DNA of 64,000 nucleotides from WLND01 sp040398845 (GTDB lineage Bacteria; Actinomycetota; Actinomycetes; S36-B12). Below are positions 1 to 7,706 of the stretch, piece after piece. The number at the start of each line of letters is the position of its first letter. Position 1 is the stretch's first letter. The stretch is from NCBI GenBank assembly GCA_040398845.1, contig JBBATH010000003.1, positions 186,001 through 250,000 of the forward strand, in the 5' to 3' direction. Made by a program: the position numbers and the translations under genes. The notes below the pieces were generated by a model. That model saw only the letters and a program-made list of their open reading frames with translations. It was not told where the DNA came from and made no database searches.

Positions 1-854
1 CGAACACCATGACCCTGAGCCCGACATCCTCGGCGACCACGTCGACGGTGAAGGTGAACGGCTCAACCGTCGCGCCGGGTAGCCAATCGGACCCGATCGA
101 TCTTGCGGTTGGTGACAATGACATCTCGGTCGTCGTGAGGGCTCAGGATCTTTCCCAGAAGCGCTACATCGTGACCGTCAAGCGCGCATCGGAGGTTGAG
201 CTCGTAGGGCTTCGCTTGAGCGCCGGAACCCTGAGTCCAGCTTTCGCTGGGGGCATCACCGACTACACCGCGACGGTTCCCGATGAGACGAAGTCCATCA
301 CGGTCACGCCTACCGGGGCGTCTGCCTCGGTGAGGATGACGATCAATGGCGCCGTCGTGCTGGCCGGTGGGCGTTCGGGCGAGATTCCACTCACGACAGG
401 TTCGAACACGATCACCATCGTCGTCACGACCTCTGGCAACCAGACGAAGACCTCGAGGGTTGTCGTAACGAGGACCCCAGCCGCGGCAGTTGCGCCTGAT
501 GGCGTCCATCTCGGTGGTGGAGTGTGGCTCGTCAGATCCGGGGACTTCTCCCACCTCAAGGTCACGCGGGCGGCCGCCGGAACCACGGCGCCGCCGAAGA
601 AGAAGCAGAGCGTCCGCGCACCTCTCAATCGACTCGTTGCGCCGCGGGTGCGTAACCTCACTCCCCGCACCGCCTATCGCGTGTTCGTGCGGATCAATGG
701 ACGCTGGATCCAGACCGGGACCCTGCGCGCGGGCCGCCAAGGGGACGCGTCATTGCCGACCCTGCGCTTCCAGAACGCCGGGCGCTTTCAGGTGAAGCTC
801 AAGGCCAGCGACCAGTCGAAGCGCTACATCAGGATCGTCGCCCACCCGGCCTGA
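1..854 (+). CDS. Cadherin-like beta-sandwich surface protein, 3' part (5' end outside window)
   Basis: The reading frame is open to the left edge, so the ATG at 9 is probably internal and the true start lies outside. Two beta-sandwich repeats of about 85 residues are visible; each carries an SxGTLSPAF or TMTLSP-type strand, a YTATVP or YIVTVKR strand and a GxNxIxxVV strand, matching the cadherin-like beta-sandwich family (PF12733) seen in secreted actinobacterial proteins. A shorter C-terminal domain of about 110 residues follows, rich in basic and aromatic residues and ending in RYIRIVAHPA. No sortase motif or membrane anchor is visible at the C terminus. A role as an exported adhesive or scaffolding protein is inferred from the repeats only. 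Confidence 0.6.
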   Translation, partial: NTMTLSPTSSATTSTVKVNGSTVAPGSQSDPIDLAVGDNDISVVVRAQDLSQKRYIVTVKRASEVELVGLRLSAGTLSPAFAGGITDYTATVPDETKSITVTPTGASASVRMTINGAVVLAGGRSGEIPLTTGSNTITIVVTTSGNQTKTSRVVVTRTPAAAVAPDGVHLGGGVWLVRSGDFSHLKVTRAAAGTTAPPKKKQSVRAPLNRLVAPRVRNLTPRTAYRVFVRINGRWIQTGTLRAGRQGDASLPTLRFQNAGRFQVKLKASDQSKRYIRIVAHPA

Positions 855-893
855 CCTAGGAAGGGTGGCACCGGGTTGTATCGCTCTCGATAC

Positions 894-935
894 GGATCAC
901 CCAGACTCACGGATCACCCAGACTCACGGATCACC
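894..935. repeat. 17-bp tandem repeat, about 2.5 copies, over the vapC stop codon
   Basis: The 17-base unit (ggatcacccagactcac) occurs at 894-910 and 911-927, with an 8-base partial third copy. The vapC stop codon and its last codons lie inside the array, so the toxin's final residues are encoded by repeat sequence. This looks like a slipped-strand duplication at a gene end. Confidence 0.85.
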
Positions 936-1321
936 GAGACGTTCGTTGGCACGTTGAGGTCGGCCCAAGCGCGATCTGCAGTCCAGACATGCATCTGCTG
1001 CTCGATGGCGTAGGCAAGGCAGCAGAGATCGCCCAGCGATAATCGGCGACGAATGCTCGTCATTGCCTCGAGGGCCAAAACGGTCGTGATGTGGGCGGTC
1101 TGAGTCCAGCCCATCGGCACGACCGTGAGCCCGGCCGACACCAAATCTTGTGCGAACGTCATGCCGGGTTCACCGAGCCGATTCAGTTTCGCGATGAGCT
1201 CAGCCATGTTGACGGCGGTGATGTAGGCATCGGGGAGGACGGATTCGATCCGATCTGCCCCGGGCTCGGTGAAGGCCCAAGCCAGCACGCAGGATGCATC
1301 GAGGAGCACGGGTGCGGTCAA
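914..1321 (-). CDS. vapC: VapC-type PIN-domain ribonuclease toxin
   Basis: This is a 135-residue PIN-domain protein, the usual VapC length. The four acidic residues that bind the catalytic Mg2+ or Mn2+ are visible: D8 (LLDAS), E41 (NMAEL), D98 (SLGDLC) and D116 (TADRA). VapC toxins are endoribonucleases that cleave tRNA or rRNA when released from their antitoxin. The gene overlaps the upstream antitoxin by 4 bases (ATGA), so the two are translationally coupled. The extreme C terminus is encoded by a 17-bp tandem repeat. The RNA target cannot be read from the sequence. Confidence 0.88.
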   Translation of the reverse strand: MTAPVLLDASCVLAWAFTEPGADRIESVLPDAYITAVNMAELIAKLNRLGEPGMTFAQDLVSAGLTVVPMGWTQTAHITTVLALEAMTSIRRRLSLGDLCCLAYAIEQQMHVWTADRAWADLNVPTNVSVIRESG

Positions 1322-1581
1322 CGGGCCTCCTGAGCCCGCTCGGCAAGGAACTCATCGACGACTGAGTAGTCGGGCCTGTACGCGATACGTGATCGTGCTC
1401 GTCTCAGAGCGTGGGCTGGTGTCTCGATGATGAGGCAGCCCTCCTCAGCAACATGGACGCGAAGGGTCTCGCCGATCACCAGCCCCGCAGCACACAGCAC
1501 CTCGTCGGGGAGGGTAGGGCGGCGGCGCGAATCGAGCCGGACAGTCCAAGAAGATTCCGGGCCAGCGGTCTGGGGGGTCAT
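1318..1581 (-). CDS. vapB: VapB-type antitoxin with AbrB/SpoVT DNA-binding fold
   Basis: This 87-residue protein has a SpoVT/AbrB-like swapped-hairpin domain in residues 12-55 (VRLDSRRRPTLPDEV, then an IGETLRV strand). An Arg-rich tail follows that would wrap the toxin. It directly precedes vapC with a 4-base overlap, the classic antitoxin-first order. The start ATG at 1581 has no Shine-Dalgarno but lies exactly 6 bases after TACTAT, so it is probably leaderless. VapB proteins neutralise VapC and usually autoregulate the operon with it. Confidence 0.85.
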   Translation of the reverse strand: MTPQTAGPESSWTVRLDSRRRPTLPDEVLCAAGLVIGETLRVHVAEEGCLIIETPAHALRRARSRIAYRPDYSVVDEFLAERAQEAR

Positions 1582-1587
1582 CCCATG

Positions 1588-1593
1588 ATAGTA
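1588..1593 (-). promoter_or_regulatory. -10 hexamer TACTAT for leaderless vapB
   Basis: TACTAT is followed by 6 bases and then the vapB ATG, placing the transcription start at the start codon. It matches the TANNNT-N6/7-start pattern repeated at many genes in this window. No convincing -35 is seen. Confidence 0.6.
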
Positions 1594-1797
1594 GCTTGCG
1601 TGGGAGGGTGCGATGTGCGTGGGCAGAACCGGGCCGAGAGTTCATTTTGGTCTGTAGAGGCAGGTCCGCCGACGGAAGGCCTGCGATGATGTAAAGCGGG
1701 GAAAAGCATCGATACGCAGACACCCCAGGTCGGGCATTGGCAGGGTCGCGATCCCGTTGCGTTCTTGAGAGACGGCAGGCGAGTGTATGGAGGAATC

Positions 1798-2139
1798 ATG
1801 GCGTGGAGATTTCGACAATCCCGAAAGATCGGACCCTTTCGGATCACCGCAACTACGAAAGGCCTCGCAGCCTCCTTTGGCGGGCCTGGCGCACGGGTGA
1901 GCGTCAACACCAAGGGACAAGTGCGCCGGACGATCGGGATCCCCGGCAGCGGACTCTACGACACGGCGCTCGTGAACCCGCGTGGTGCTGGTCCGAGGGA
2001 CGAACCCTCAGCACCGGAGCAGACATCCATTCCAGGCCCTAGAGCCGCCAGACGTCGCTGGGGCTTCGGCACGATAACGCTTCTGACCGTGATGGCGCTC
2101 GTCATCGTCGGCCAGGCCTTGGCGCTTGCCGCTCGCTGA
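1798..2139 (+). CDS. DUF4236 domain protein with C-terminal membrane helix
   Basis: This 113-residue protein begins with a DUF4236 domain (PF14020) over residues 2-54. The recognisable pattern is FRQSRKIGPFRI, then GARVSVN, then RRTIGIPGSGLYD. A Pro-rich linker (60-85) follows, then a basic stretch RAARRR and one transmembrane helix at 90-112. The domain's function is unknown; it is often found in small phage-associated or membrane proteins. The start at 1798 was preferred to an upstream ATG at 1765 because GGAGGAA precedes it at good spacing and the domain begins there. The helix places the domain on the cytoplasmic side if the positive-inside rule holds. Confidence 0.75.
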   Translation: MAWRFRQSRKIGPFRITATTKGLAASFGGPGARVSVNTKGQVRRTIGIPGSGLYDTALVNPRGAGPRDEPSAPEQTSIPGPRAARRRWGFGTITLLTVMALVIVGQALALAAR

Positions 2140-2304
2140 GCGACGCTGAAATTTCGCGGGAACATAATCCGCTCACCGGCGACCTGGTGCCATAGGTTCG
2201 TCATTATTCGACATTCGTGGGAGCAAGTTGGGCCGCGATTGGCGAAGGAGTCCACAATTCGCGGACGGGGGAATGGGGAGCACGATGACGATGAATCAGT
2301 CGAA

Positions 2305-2955
2305 ATGACCATGAATCATGCGAATGGAATTCCGGCAAGGACTCCGGGCATCGTCACGGCGGCATTTGTGTTGTCGGTACTGGGCTTTGTGTGTGGGCTT
2401 CCCGCACTTATCGGTTTGATCCTTGGCATTATTGTTCGGCCCAAGGCAAAGGCCGCGGGGAGCGGAGTTGGTCTCGCTACCGCTGCGATCGTCATCGGCG
2501 GTGGATGGCTCCTCCTGTTCGTTGTCGCTGGCGTCGTGAGCACGACTTCGGGGGGATCGGTTTCGAGTTCATTGCCGTCCACCATCGCGGCAGCCGTTGA
2601 GTCGGCCGAGCCTGAGCCGGCAGCAGCCGCGCCGACTACAGCCCCTCAGCCAGAGGCAATGCCCGAGTCGGTATCACAGAGCAACGCGATGGAGAGAACA
2701 TTATCCTACTTGGACTATTCGGCGTTCAGCCGGACGGGGCTCATCAAGCAACTTGAGTACGAGGGCTTCTCTCAATCTGACGCGACCTACGGCACTGATG
2801 CGCTCGGGGCTGATTGGAACGAGCAGGCGGCATTGAGTGCCCAGTCTTACTTGGACTATTCGTCGTTTTCGCGCAGCGGGCTCATCGATCAGTTGGTCTA
2901 CGAGGGATTCACCAAGTCCGAAGCCACGTATGGCGTGAACGCTGTCGGCCTGTAG
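2305..2955 (+). CDS. DUF4190 / Ltp-repeat membrane protein
   Basis: This protein of about 216 residues has two hydrophobic segments (15-45 and 55-80, DUF4190-like). An Ala/Pro/Glu-rich linker (95-128) follows, then two copies of the Ltp repeat (PF07553): YLDYSAFSRTGLIKQLEYEGF near 135 and YLDYSSFSRSGLIDQLVYEGF near 182, each ending in ATYG. Ltp repeats were named from a Streptococcus phage superinfection-exclusion lipoprotein, but most chromosomal examples are uncharacterised. No lipobox is seen; the anchor is the helix pair. The start is uncertain: ATG 2305, ATG 2311 and TTG 2239 are all in frame and none has a good Shine-Dalgarno. A 7-codon reading frame (ATG 2285) ends in a TGA overlapping ATG 2305. 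Confidence 0.72.
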   Translation: MTMNHANGIPARTPGIVTAAFVLSVLGFVCGLPALIGLILGIIVRPKAKAAGSGVGLATAAIVIGGGWLLLFVVAGVVSTTSGGSVSSSLPSTIAAAVESAEPEPAAAAPTTAPQPEAMPESVSQSNAMERTLSYLDYSAFSRTGLIKQLEYEGFSQSDATYGTDALGADWNEQAALSAQSYLDYSSFSRSGLIDQLVYEGFTKSEATYGVNAVGL

Positions 2956-3418
2956 TCGCTGGACTGGCCGAGCAAATCTCATGACGGGGACTACGCTCAC
3001 GAATTGCCTAAGGTGAGCGCCGACTTCGGCCGGGGGATTCATTCTGTCGGATCGAGGTTTGGACCCTCCTGCCCGAACGTTGACAAAAAAGGTGGCCCTT
3101 CAGATACCCCTCTGACTGGACTCAGGGGTTATGAGTCTGCCCACCGGCTTCAGGTGGGAAGTTCGACGACAGCGATGCGAGGCACTGCCATCGCTTCATC
3201 GGACTCCGCCATGAGACCAATGGTGAACGTGAGACAAATCCCATTATCAGGCACAGGGTTGTCGCTGCGGCCAAGCAGTTCCTTCTGATCTCGCCACCCG
3301 GAAACGCCGGTAGTAGTTCCACTGGCGAGGCCTGCCGCGCACCAAGTGCTCACTAAGCATTGACGCCTATGCCAGTGGCTGAGGCCCGCGTATGTGCGCG
3401 GACCCCAGCAGCCACAGG
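2956..3418. other. Gene-free intergenic stretch with three hairpins
   Basis: No coding frame here has protein-like character. A perfect TTGACA lies at 3080-3085, and GATACC follows after 17 bases at 3103-3108. Three inverted repeats come in succession: ACCCCT/AGGGGT at 3106-3129, CCCACC/GGTGGG at 3140-3158 and AGCGATG/CATCGCT at 3171-3195. A weaker GC-rich inverted repeat lies at about 3384-3405, just beyond the end of the lipoprotein gene on the minus strand, and could terminate it. The block could hold a small RNA, but nothing recognisable as a known RNA family is seen. Confidence 0.4.
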
Positions 3419-3841
3419 TCAGGGAGCGACGATCTTGATGTTGACCGTCTTGCCCGGCGCCGGGAAGTCCTGGCTGACCAGAATCGCCTTTCCGATCGAG
3501 CCGGGTGCACCAATTGCGTAGGTAGACACCGTTTCAATCGAGGTCGGGCCCAGAGGCTTGAACAGGCTCGGATCCGGGAGCGCAGATCCGGCCAGTCGCT
3601 CTGCTGCCGGTCCGATCGTTATGTTGACGATGGCGCACTGCTCAACGAGCACCTGCGTACCCGCGGCTTCAAGTTCGATCGTGTACTCCGGTGCGACGCC
3701 ATAATCGGGCGTTGCCGGGCAACCCGCAAGAGGCGCTGCGGATGCCTGCCTCGACGCATCGCTGGACGAGGCACAGCCAGCCATGGTTGTGGCTGCTATC
3801 AAGGTCACCGCTACTGCCCCAGCAAGTTTGCTTCTGCTCAT
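3419..3841 (-). CDS. Small secreted lipoprotein, paralogue of 4283-4768
   Basis: This 140-residue protein has a signal peptide ending in the lipobox TMAGC, so Cys23 would be diacylated and the protein anchored outside the membrane. After a Ser/Ala linker the mature part contains CPATPDY and later EQCAI, two cysteines that could pair. It ends in a beta-rich segment (TYAIGAPGS...VNIKIVAP). ATG 3841 was chosen over ATG 3847 because GAGGAG lies 6 bases before it; for 3847 the spacing would be zero. It resembles the next lipoprotein in the order CPA-x-P, QC, then Y-x-IG-x-x-G, suggesting tandem duplication. The function is unknown. Confidence 0.7.
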   Translation of the reverse strand: MSRSKLAGAVAVTLIAATTMAGCASSSDASRQASAAPLAGCPATPDYGVAPEYTIELEAAGTQVLVEQCAIVNITIGPAAERLAGSALPDPSLFKPLGPTSIETVSTYAIGAPGSIGKAILVSQDFPAPGKTVNIKIVAP

Positions 3842-4282
3842 GAACATCTCCTCAGGTTCAGCTACCCAGCCCCTTGGTTGGAAGAAGTAGAGTCTTCATT
3901 TTTTGACTTACTGGAGCGCTGTTTCGGTTGTGTGCTGGTGCCTCGATGGGTTCGTGGCGGGTTTCGGGAGGCTTGCGCTCGCCGTGACCCCTTGAGGGCG
4001 ACGACGCGAGCCCGCATCACCCATTTCGCCGAGGCGAACAACGCGTGCAGGTGGTGGAGGTTCGTCGCCAGTCACCGGCAATTGTTCTTCTTGTGCCCGA
4101 AGTACTGCTTGTCGATCGGGAACGCGACTTTGCCGCACCAGGTCCGCGACCTGGTCGACACCGTTCACGCTGGTGGCCGTCGCGGCACGGAATGGGGTGC
4201 CCGGTCCCGACATCAACGTCGATACGGGCTGTCATCCCTAGCTACCCCTGGTTTCCCTTCCCCGACTCCCGCGAATGACCCA
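3842..4282. other. Intergenic stretch between the two lipoprotein genes, no convincing gene
   Basis: Apart from the GAGGAG Shine-Dalgarno of the left lipoprotein (3848-3853), nothing firm is seen. Open frames run through on both strands, but their composition is Arg/Pro/Ser rich, the usual signature of non-coding GC-rich DNA, and no family is recognised. It may be debris of an insertion between the duplicated lipoprotein genes. Confidence 0.35.
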
Positions 4283-4768
4283 CTAGGGATCAGCGCTTCC
4301 ATAGCTCGTGACCTGTCCGGGCACGATGGTGACTTGGTTGGTCCTTTCGTAGATTCCTTTGGTCGACACATCAACCTTGATCGTCAGCGTCGTGCCGACC
4401 GGGCCAATGACGTAGAAGGCAATCTGGTCGATCGCGGGACTCACCTGCTTGAGGATTCCGGTAGCGCTCGGCACAAAGGAGTACGGGAATCGGACGACAT
4501 CCCGATTGAGAATGATGACGGAGCACTGCGGTACGTCAATGGGCGGACTGAACCACGCTTCGGTTGGCGGAAGGTCGGGGGGGTTGAGTTCCATGGGTCC
4601 AATAGTCACCTCGGTGAGGCCGGCAGCCCAGCCAGGGAAGGCTGGGCACTCAGTCATCGACCCGGCCGCCGTGCGATCTGCGCTGTCTGCCGTCGCCGAG
4701 CAACTGGCAGTCGCTATGAGAGCGATCGCCGTCATCCCCACCATGGCCATGGTCTTCATGTGAATCAC
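4283..4768 (-). CDS. Small secreted lipoprotein, paralogue of 3419-3841
   Basis: This protein of about 161 residues has a short signal peptide and a lipobox of the TASC type (ALIATASC). The mature part has CPAFPGW and PQCSVII, two cysteines placed as in the neighbouring lipoprotein, and then a beta-rich tail with FYVIGPVGTTLTIKV. The start is ambiguous. GTG 4768 has GAAGGG 7 bases upstream and is preferred; ATG 4759 and TTG 4774 are alternatives and all keep the signal peptide. Both copies lie on the same strand about 440 bases apart. No function is assigned. Confidence 0.68.
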   Translation of the reverse strand: MIHMKTMAMVGMTAIALIATASCSATADSADRTAAGSMTECPAFPGWAAGLTEVTIGPMELNPPDLPPTEAWFSPPIDVPQCSVIILNRDVVRFPYSFVPSATGILKQVSPAIDQIAFYVIGPVGTTLTIKVDVSTKGIYERTNQVTIVPGQVTSYGSADP

Positions 4769-4794
4769 GCGCAAACCCTTCAGCGATTACGAGT

Positions 4795-4816
4795 AAAGAC
4801 AGGAGAATAATGTCTT
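4795..4816. repeat. 7-bp inverted repeat AAAGACA / TGTCTTT
   Basis: This perfect 7-base inverted repeat with an 8-base loop sits between the lipoprotein gene (minus strand, ends of transcription elsewhere) and the DUF2200 gene end at 4880. It could be a weak operator or part of a terminator for DUF2200. No T-tract follows. Confidence 0.3.
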
Positions 4817-4879
4817 TTCGCTTGTGTCGATGGAGCACTACGTCACGATCGAGGATTATCCGGACGCGACCGGATATTG

Positions 4880-5221
4880 TCAGGTCCGAAGCACCTTCGA
4901 CATCGAACGGCCCTTCGCGAGCTCATCGACCAGCTTGTCGAGCCGGCGAATCTGCTGCATCAACGGGTCATCAACGTTCTCGACGCGCACACCGCAGACG
5001 ACCCCCGTGACGAGTTCAGCCTTGGGGTTGAGACGGGCCGCGTCGAAGAAGTCGGCAAACGTGGTGCCGCGCTCCAGATGCGCACGGAGTTCGTCCTCGC
5101 TGAATCCGGTGAGCCAGCACGTGACCTCATCGAGCTCCGCGCCCGTGCGGCCCTTCCGTTCCAGCTTCGCAAGGTAGCGCGGATAGACGGATGAGACGCT
5201 CGTGGTGAAAATTCGGTGCAT
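4880..5221 (-). CDS. DUF2200 family protein
   Basis: This 113-residue protein matches the DUF2200 family (PF09966) along its full length. Recognisable blocks are MHRIFTTSVSSVYPRY, ERKGRTGAELDEVTCWLTGF, then LVTGVVCGVRVENVDDPLMQQIRRLDKLVDELAKG near the C terminus. The family is widespread, single-domain and of unknown function. The start ATG lies exactly 6 bases after TAGGCT, so the mRNA is probably leaderless. It stands alone, with no obvious operon partner. Confidence 0.88.
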   Translation of the reverse strand: MHRIFTTSVSSVYPRYLAKLERKGRTGAELDEVTCWLTGFSEDELRAHLERGTTFADFFDAARLNPKAELVTGVVCGVRVENVDDPLMQQIRRLDKLVDELAKGRSMSKVLRT

Positions 5222-5623
5222 GCGGCGAGCCTAGAACTCGACTATCTCACGGTTTGCGATGACCGGAGACGAACGAGGTAAGAGGGGGGTTCGGCACCAG
5301 CGGATCTTTTCCGGAGGTGCGTCCTCGTGTGTGACACGCCACCGCCGATCTCGCAGGCGCCGCCATGCGCGCGTGAAGGCTCGGGCGCGACCCTTGAGCG
5401 AGGGAGACCCAACGACTCTCATGTGTTGGACGAACGTTGAATCGCATACGCGGGGTTGCGAACCACCTTGCACGAATCGAGCACCCTCTCGATACCAGCG
5501 TCGCCCTCGCGAAGCCGATCGTCGCGGAGGCAGCAGCCCGAGTGCGCAACCGCTATCTGAGGTCTTGGAGCACCAGGCATCTCGCCATCTCCTCGATGCG
5601 CAGTCCTGACAGGAACCGAGCGG
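5222..5623. other. Stretch of about 400 bp without a convincing gene
   Basis: Apart from the DUF2200 promoter at 5228-5233, no frame has a recognisable domain or consistent codon use. A minus-strand frame from about 5422 down to 5231 (GSPSLKGRARAF...WRVTHEDAPP) could be a gene remnant, but it has no identified homologue by eye. Confidence 0.35.
5228..5233 (-). promoter_or_regulatory. -10 hexamer TAGGCT for leaderless DUF2200 gene
   Basis: TAGGCT, 6 bases, then ATG at 5221. The same hexamer and spacing occur at mshC and at the FKBP lipoprotein gene. Confidence 0.62.
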
Positions 5624-6778
5624 TCAAGGCCTCGTTGGCAGCGACGTACCCGACGCCCGCCACTGCCCGAGAACGCTTCCGACGAGATAGCTGATTGCGG
5701 CCGGGTTGCGTGACGCCGACAGCGTCGACGCGAGACCGAGACCTTTCGTGACGAACGTCGAGTGCACGGTGGGAAATGTCTTCCGGACGACGGTCGACTC
5801 GGGCACCATGCCTGCCGGGATCGAGACCGAGCCGGGCGGTGCGGGGCAGAGTCTCGGACACGGGAGCAGCAGCTGGCTGTAGACCGGAACCGTGCCGTCA
5901 GTTCGCAGGGATTCCCTGGTGCCGCGGAGAGGAGGAGTGTGGTGGTCGCCGCACGCGCGGCCGCAGTAGTCGCCTGCGATGAGCGTGAGTGCGACGCCGT
6001 TGAGCACACCCACCTGCTGGGCATCCCAGCTAGCCGGGTTGGGTTTCGCGTGGGCGCTTGTCACAAGCACGTGAACGGAGCCAGCGCCCGCGGATCGCTC
6101 GAAATCGACAATGCCCAGTGAGGAGTTGGCGAACTGGTGGCCCCACGCCTTGGCGACTGGCCCGAAAAAAACGCGTGGATCGGCCGCGATGTCGTATGCA
6201 GGCCCGCCCAAATGGGGTGAGTTGAGCGTGACGATCGAGGGGATCGAAATCCCCTCGGCGATAGCAGCCTGGGCGTACGACACGGCCGGCGCCAACCCCG
6301 CCGACGGCGGTGCCTGCTTGAGAGCAGCCACGGTCGCGCGGGCGACCACGCCGCCATAACTGTAGCCGACCAGGTCAAACGTGCGGTAGCCGTAGGTCGC
6401 CTGGAGGTAGCCGAGGAAGCCGAGCACGGCTTGCCCCGCCTGGGTCGGGTATCCGGCGGTATTCCATTGCACCTCAGTCGGCGGCTGCGGAGGGCAGCCA
6501 GTTTCGCCGGCTGTGCTCGGGTGAGCGTTGCCGAACCCTGGGGCCGTGAACACGGGCAGCCCAGCGTCGAGCAGCGCCTGGACGTACTGGGACCGGCCGC
6601 CATCGCACGCTGCCCATGGTGTCGTGTACGCATGCGGGCTGCCACCGCCCTCGATGACGACGACCGCGCGAGTGATGGCCTCGGCGCCGGCTGCCGTCGC
6701 ACTGGGCGCCCATGGGATGGGGGCGGCGACGAGCAAGGCGGCGAGAATTACCAAGCTTGGCAGGCGCACTGAGGTCAT
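5624..6778 (-). CDS. Secreted lipase-like alpha/beta hydrolase
   Basis: This protein of about 384 residues has an N-terminal signal peptide (MTSVRLPSLVILAALLVAAP, cleavage near ATAA-GA at about 30). The nucleophile elbow is GYSYGG with Ser140, preceded by a YGYRTFDLV strand. An oxyanion region may be VVIEGGGSP near 41-48. The likely catalytic His is H339 (TVHSTFV). The overall pattern fits a triacylglycerol lipase or esterase of the alpha/beta hydrolase fold. The longer frame to 6943 was rejected because its first 55 residues are Arg/Ser/Pro rich and would bury the signal peptide. The substrate is unknown. Confidence 0.78.
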   Translation of the reverse strand: MTSVRLPSLVILAALLVAAPIPWAPSATAAGAEAITRAVVVIEGGGSPHAYTTPWAACDGGRSQYVQALLDAGLPVFTAPGFGNAHPSTAGETGCPPQPPTEVQWNTAGYPTQAGQAVLGFLGYLQATYGYRTFDLVGYSYGGVVARATVAALKQAPPSAGLAPAVSYAQAAIAEGISIPSIVTLNSPHLGGPAYDIAADPRVFFGPVAKAWGHQFANSSLGIVDFERSAGAGSVHVLVTSAHAKPNPASWDAQQVGVLNGVALTLIAGDYCGRACGDHHTPPLRGTRESLRTDGTVPVYSQLLLPCPRLCPAPPGSVSIPAGMVPESTVVRKTFPTVHSTFVTKGLGLASTLSASRNPAAISYLVGSVLGQWRASGTSLPTRP

Positions 6779-6956
6779 GCGCACACTCTGCCCTACCCGG
6801 CCACTGGTGAACGGTCGGCGGATCGTGCGGCTATGGGCTGACGCCGAAGTGTTCTGCGCCCTAGCCCTGTCGCTCGCGGGGGACATGGAAGTCCCGAGTG
6901 ATGGATTCGATGTAGGTGCGGGACGAAGCCGAAAAGCAGGCATTGCTGCAAGGTGA

Positions 6957-7178
6957 GCCAGAACATTTCTTTACTGCTGATCGCCGCCGCCGCCGAAGTC
7001 GATTCCGAGGATCGACGGGCTGACGCAATGCGAGAACGCGGTCACCAAGCAGTGGTCTGATGCGGACGACGCCACAAATATGTGGTGTCCACCGACCGTG
7101 AACGAGGTCACCGCGACCCCGTACGCGGGGGACACGTCGATCCCGTTGAAACCGCAAACGATTCACTTCAAGAAGTAG
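6957..7178 (+). pseudogene. Remnant of an unidentified gene (C-terminal piece)
   Basis: A frame without a proper start codon reads through NISLLLIAAAAEVDSEDRR and QCENAVTKQWSDADDATNMW to a TAG at 7176-7178. The second half has gene-like codon use (NEVTATPYAGDTSIPLKPQ), unlike the surrounding noise. It is most simply the 3' end of a lost gene. The family was not recognised. Confidence 0.4.
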
Positions 7179-7201
7179 GGTGAACAGCCCGAGGTCATCG
7201 C

Positions 7202-7420
7202 CACCTACGTGGAGGAGTTGCGGGCCGGGTCGGCCGCAAGATCACCGATTGGGTGGTCGACTTCATGACGCGCGGCAAGAACGACGACAAGCCGCTCTAC
7301 GTCTTCCTGCCGTACACGCCGATGGACGACTTCACCGGCAACACTCTTGACACCCTTGAGGCGCTCGGCCCAGCCAAGGACGCCTTCGAAGTGTGGTCCT
7401 CCGATAACGGATCGCAGCGG
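7202..7420 (+). pseudogene. Arylsulfatase fragment (decayed)
   Basis: The translated stretch KITDWVVDFMTRGKNDDKPL...FLPYTPMDDF followed by NTLDTLEALGPAKDAFEVWSSDNGS matches the middle of type I sulfatases. There a phrase of the form DF(M)-x-KPFF-x-YLPFT is followed some 40-60 residues later by xxVVFTSDNG, a metal-site motif. The segment between the two blocks has been shortened, the CxPxR active site is absent, and the frame dissolves into low-complexity sequence after SDNGSQ. This is therefore an internally deleted fragment, not a working enzyme. Confidence 0.6.
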
Positions 7421-7706
7421 TGGATCCCATGCTCATGCGCTCGGCACCAAGCCCGAGGCCGGTCCGCGGGAACCACGGCGCAGGCACCTACCGCCAGCGG
7501 CGTAACAACGACGGAGCCGGGCGCAGCTATGCGAGTGAGCCGGCTCGGCGCGCGGCTTCGGCGGCCGCAAAGGCCGCTCGGCGCGAAGGCGTGGCAGGGT
7601 GGGCGGGAACCGGGGAATCAGCTCGTGGCATGGCACTGGCGGTCCTGACTGCGGTAACCGGCACCGGATGCGCTGGTGATTATGCGGTGGGGTTTGCGAC
7701 AACAGC

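Noticed and set aside
3392..4810. 472-residue plus-strand reading frame
   Set aside because: It runs antisense through both lipoprotein genes, has Arg/Ser-rich noise composition, and the lipoproteins have signal peptides and lipoboxes.
4810..5010. Small plus-strand gene with AGGAG and ATG
   Set aside because: The ribosome-binding-like AGGAG is part of an inverted repeat; the translation is Arg/Ser-rich noise and antisense to the well-supported DUF2200 gene.
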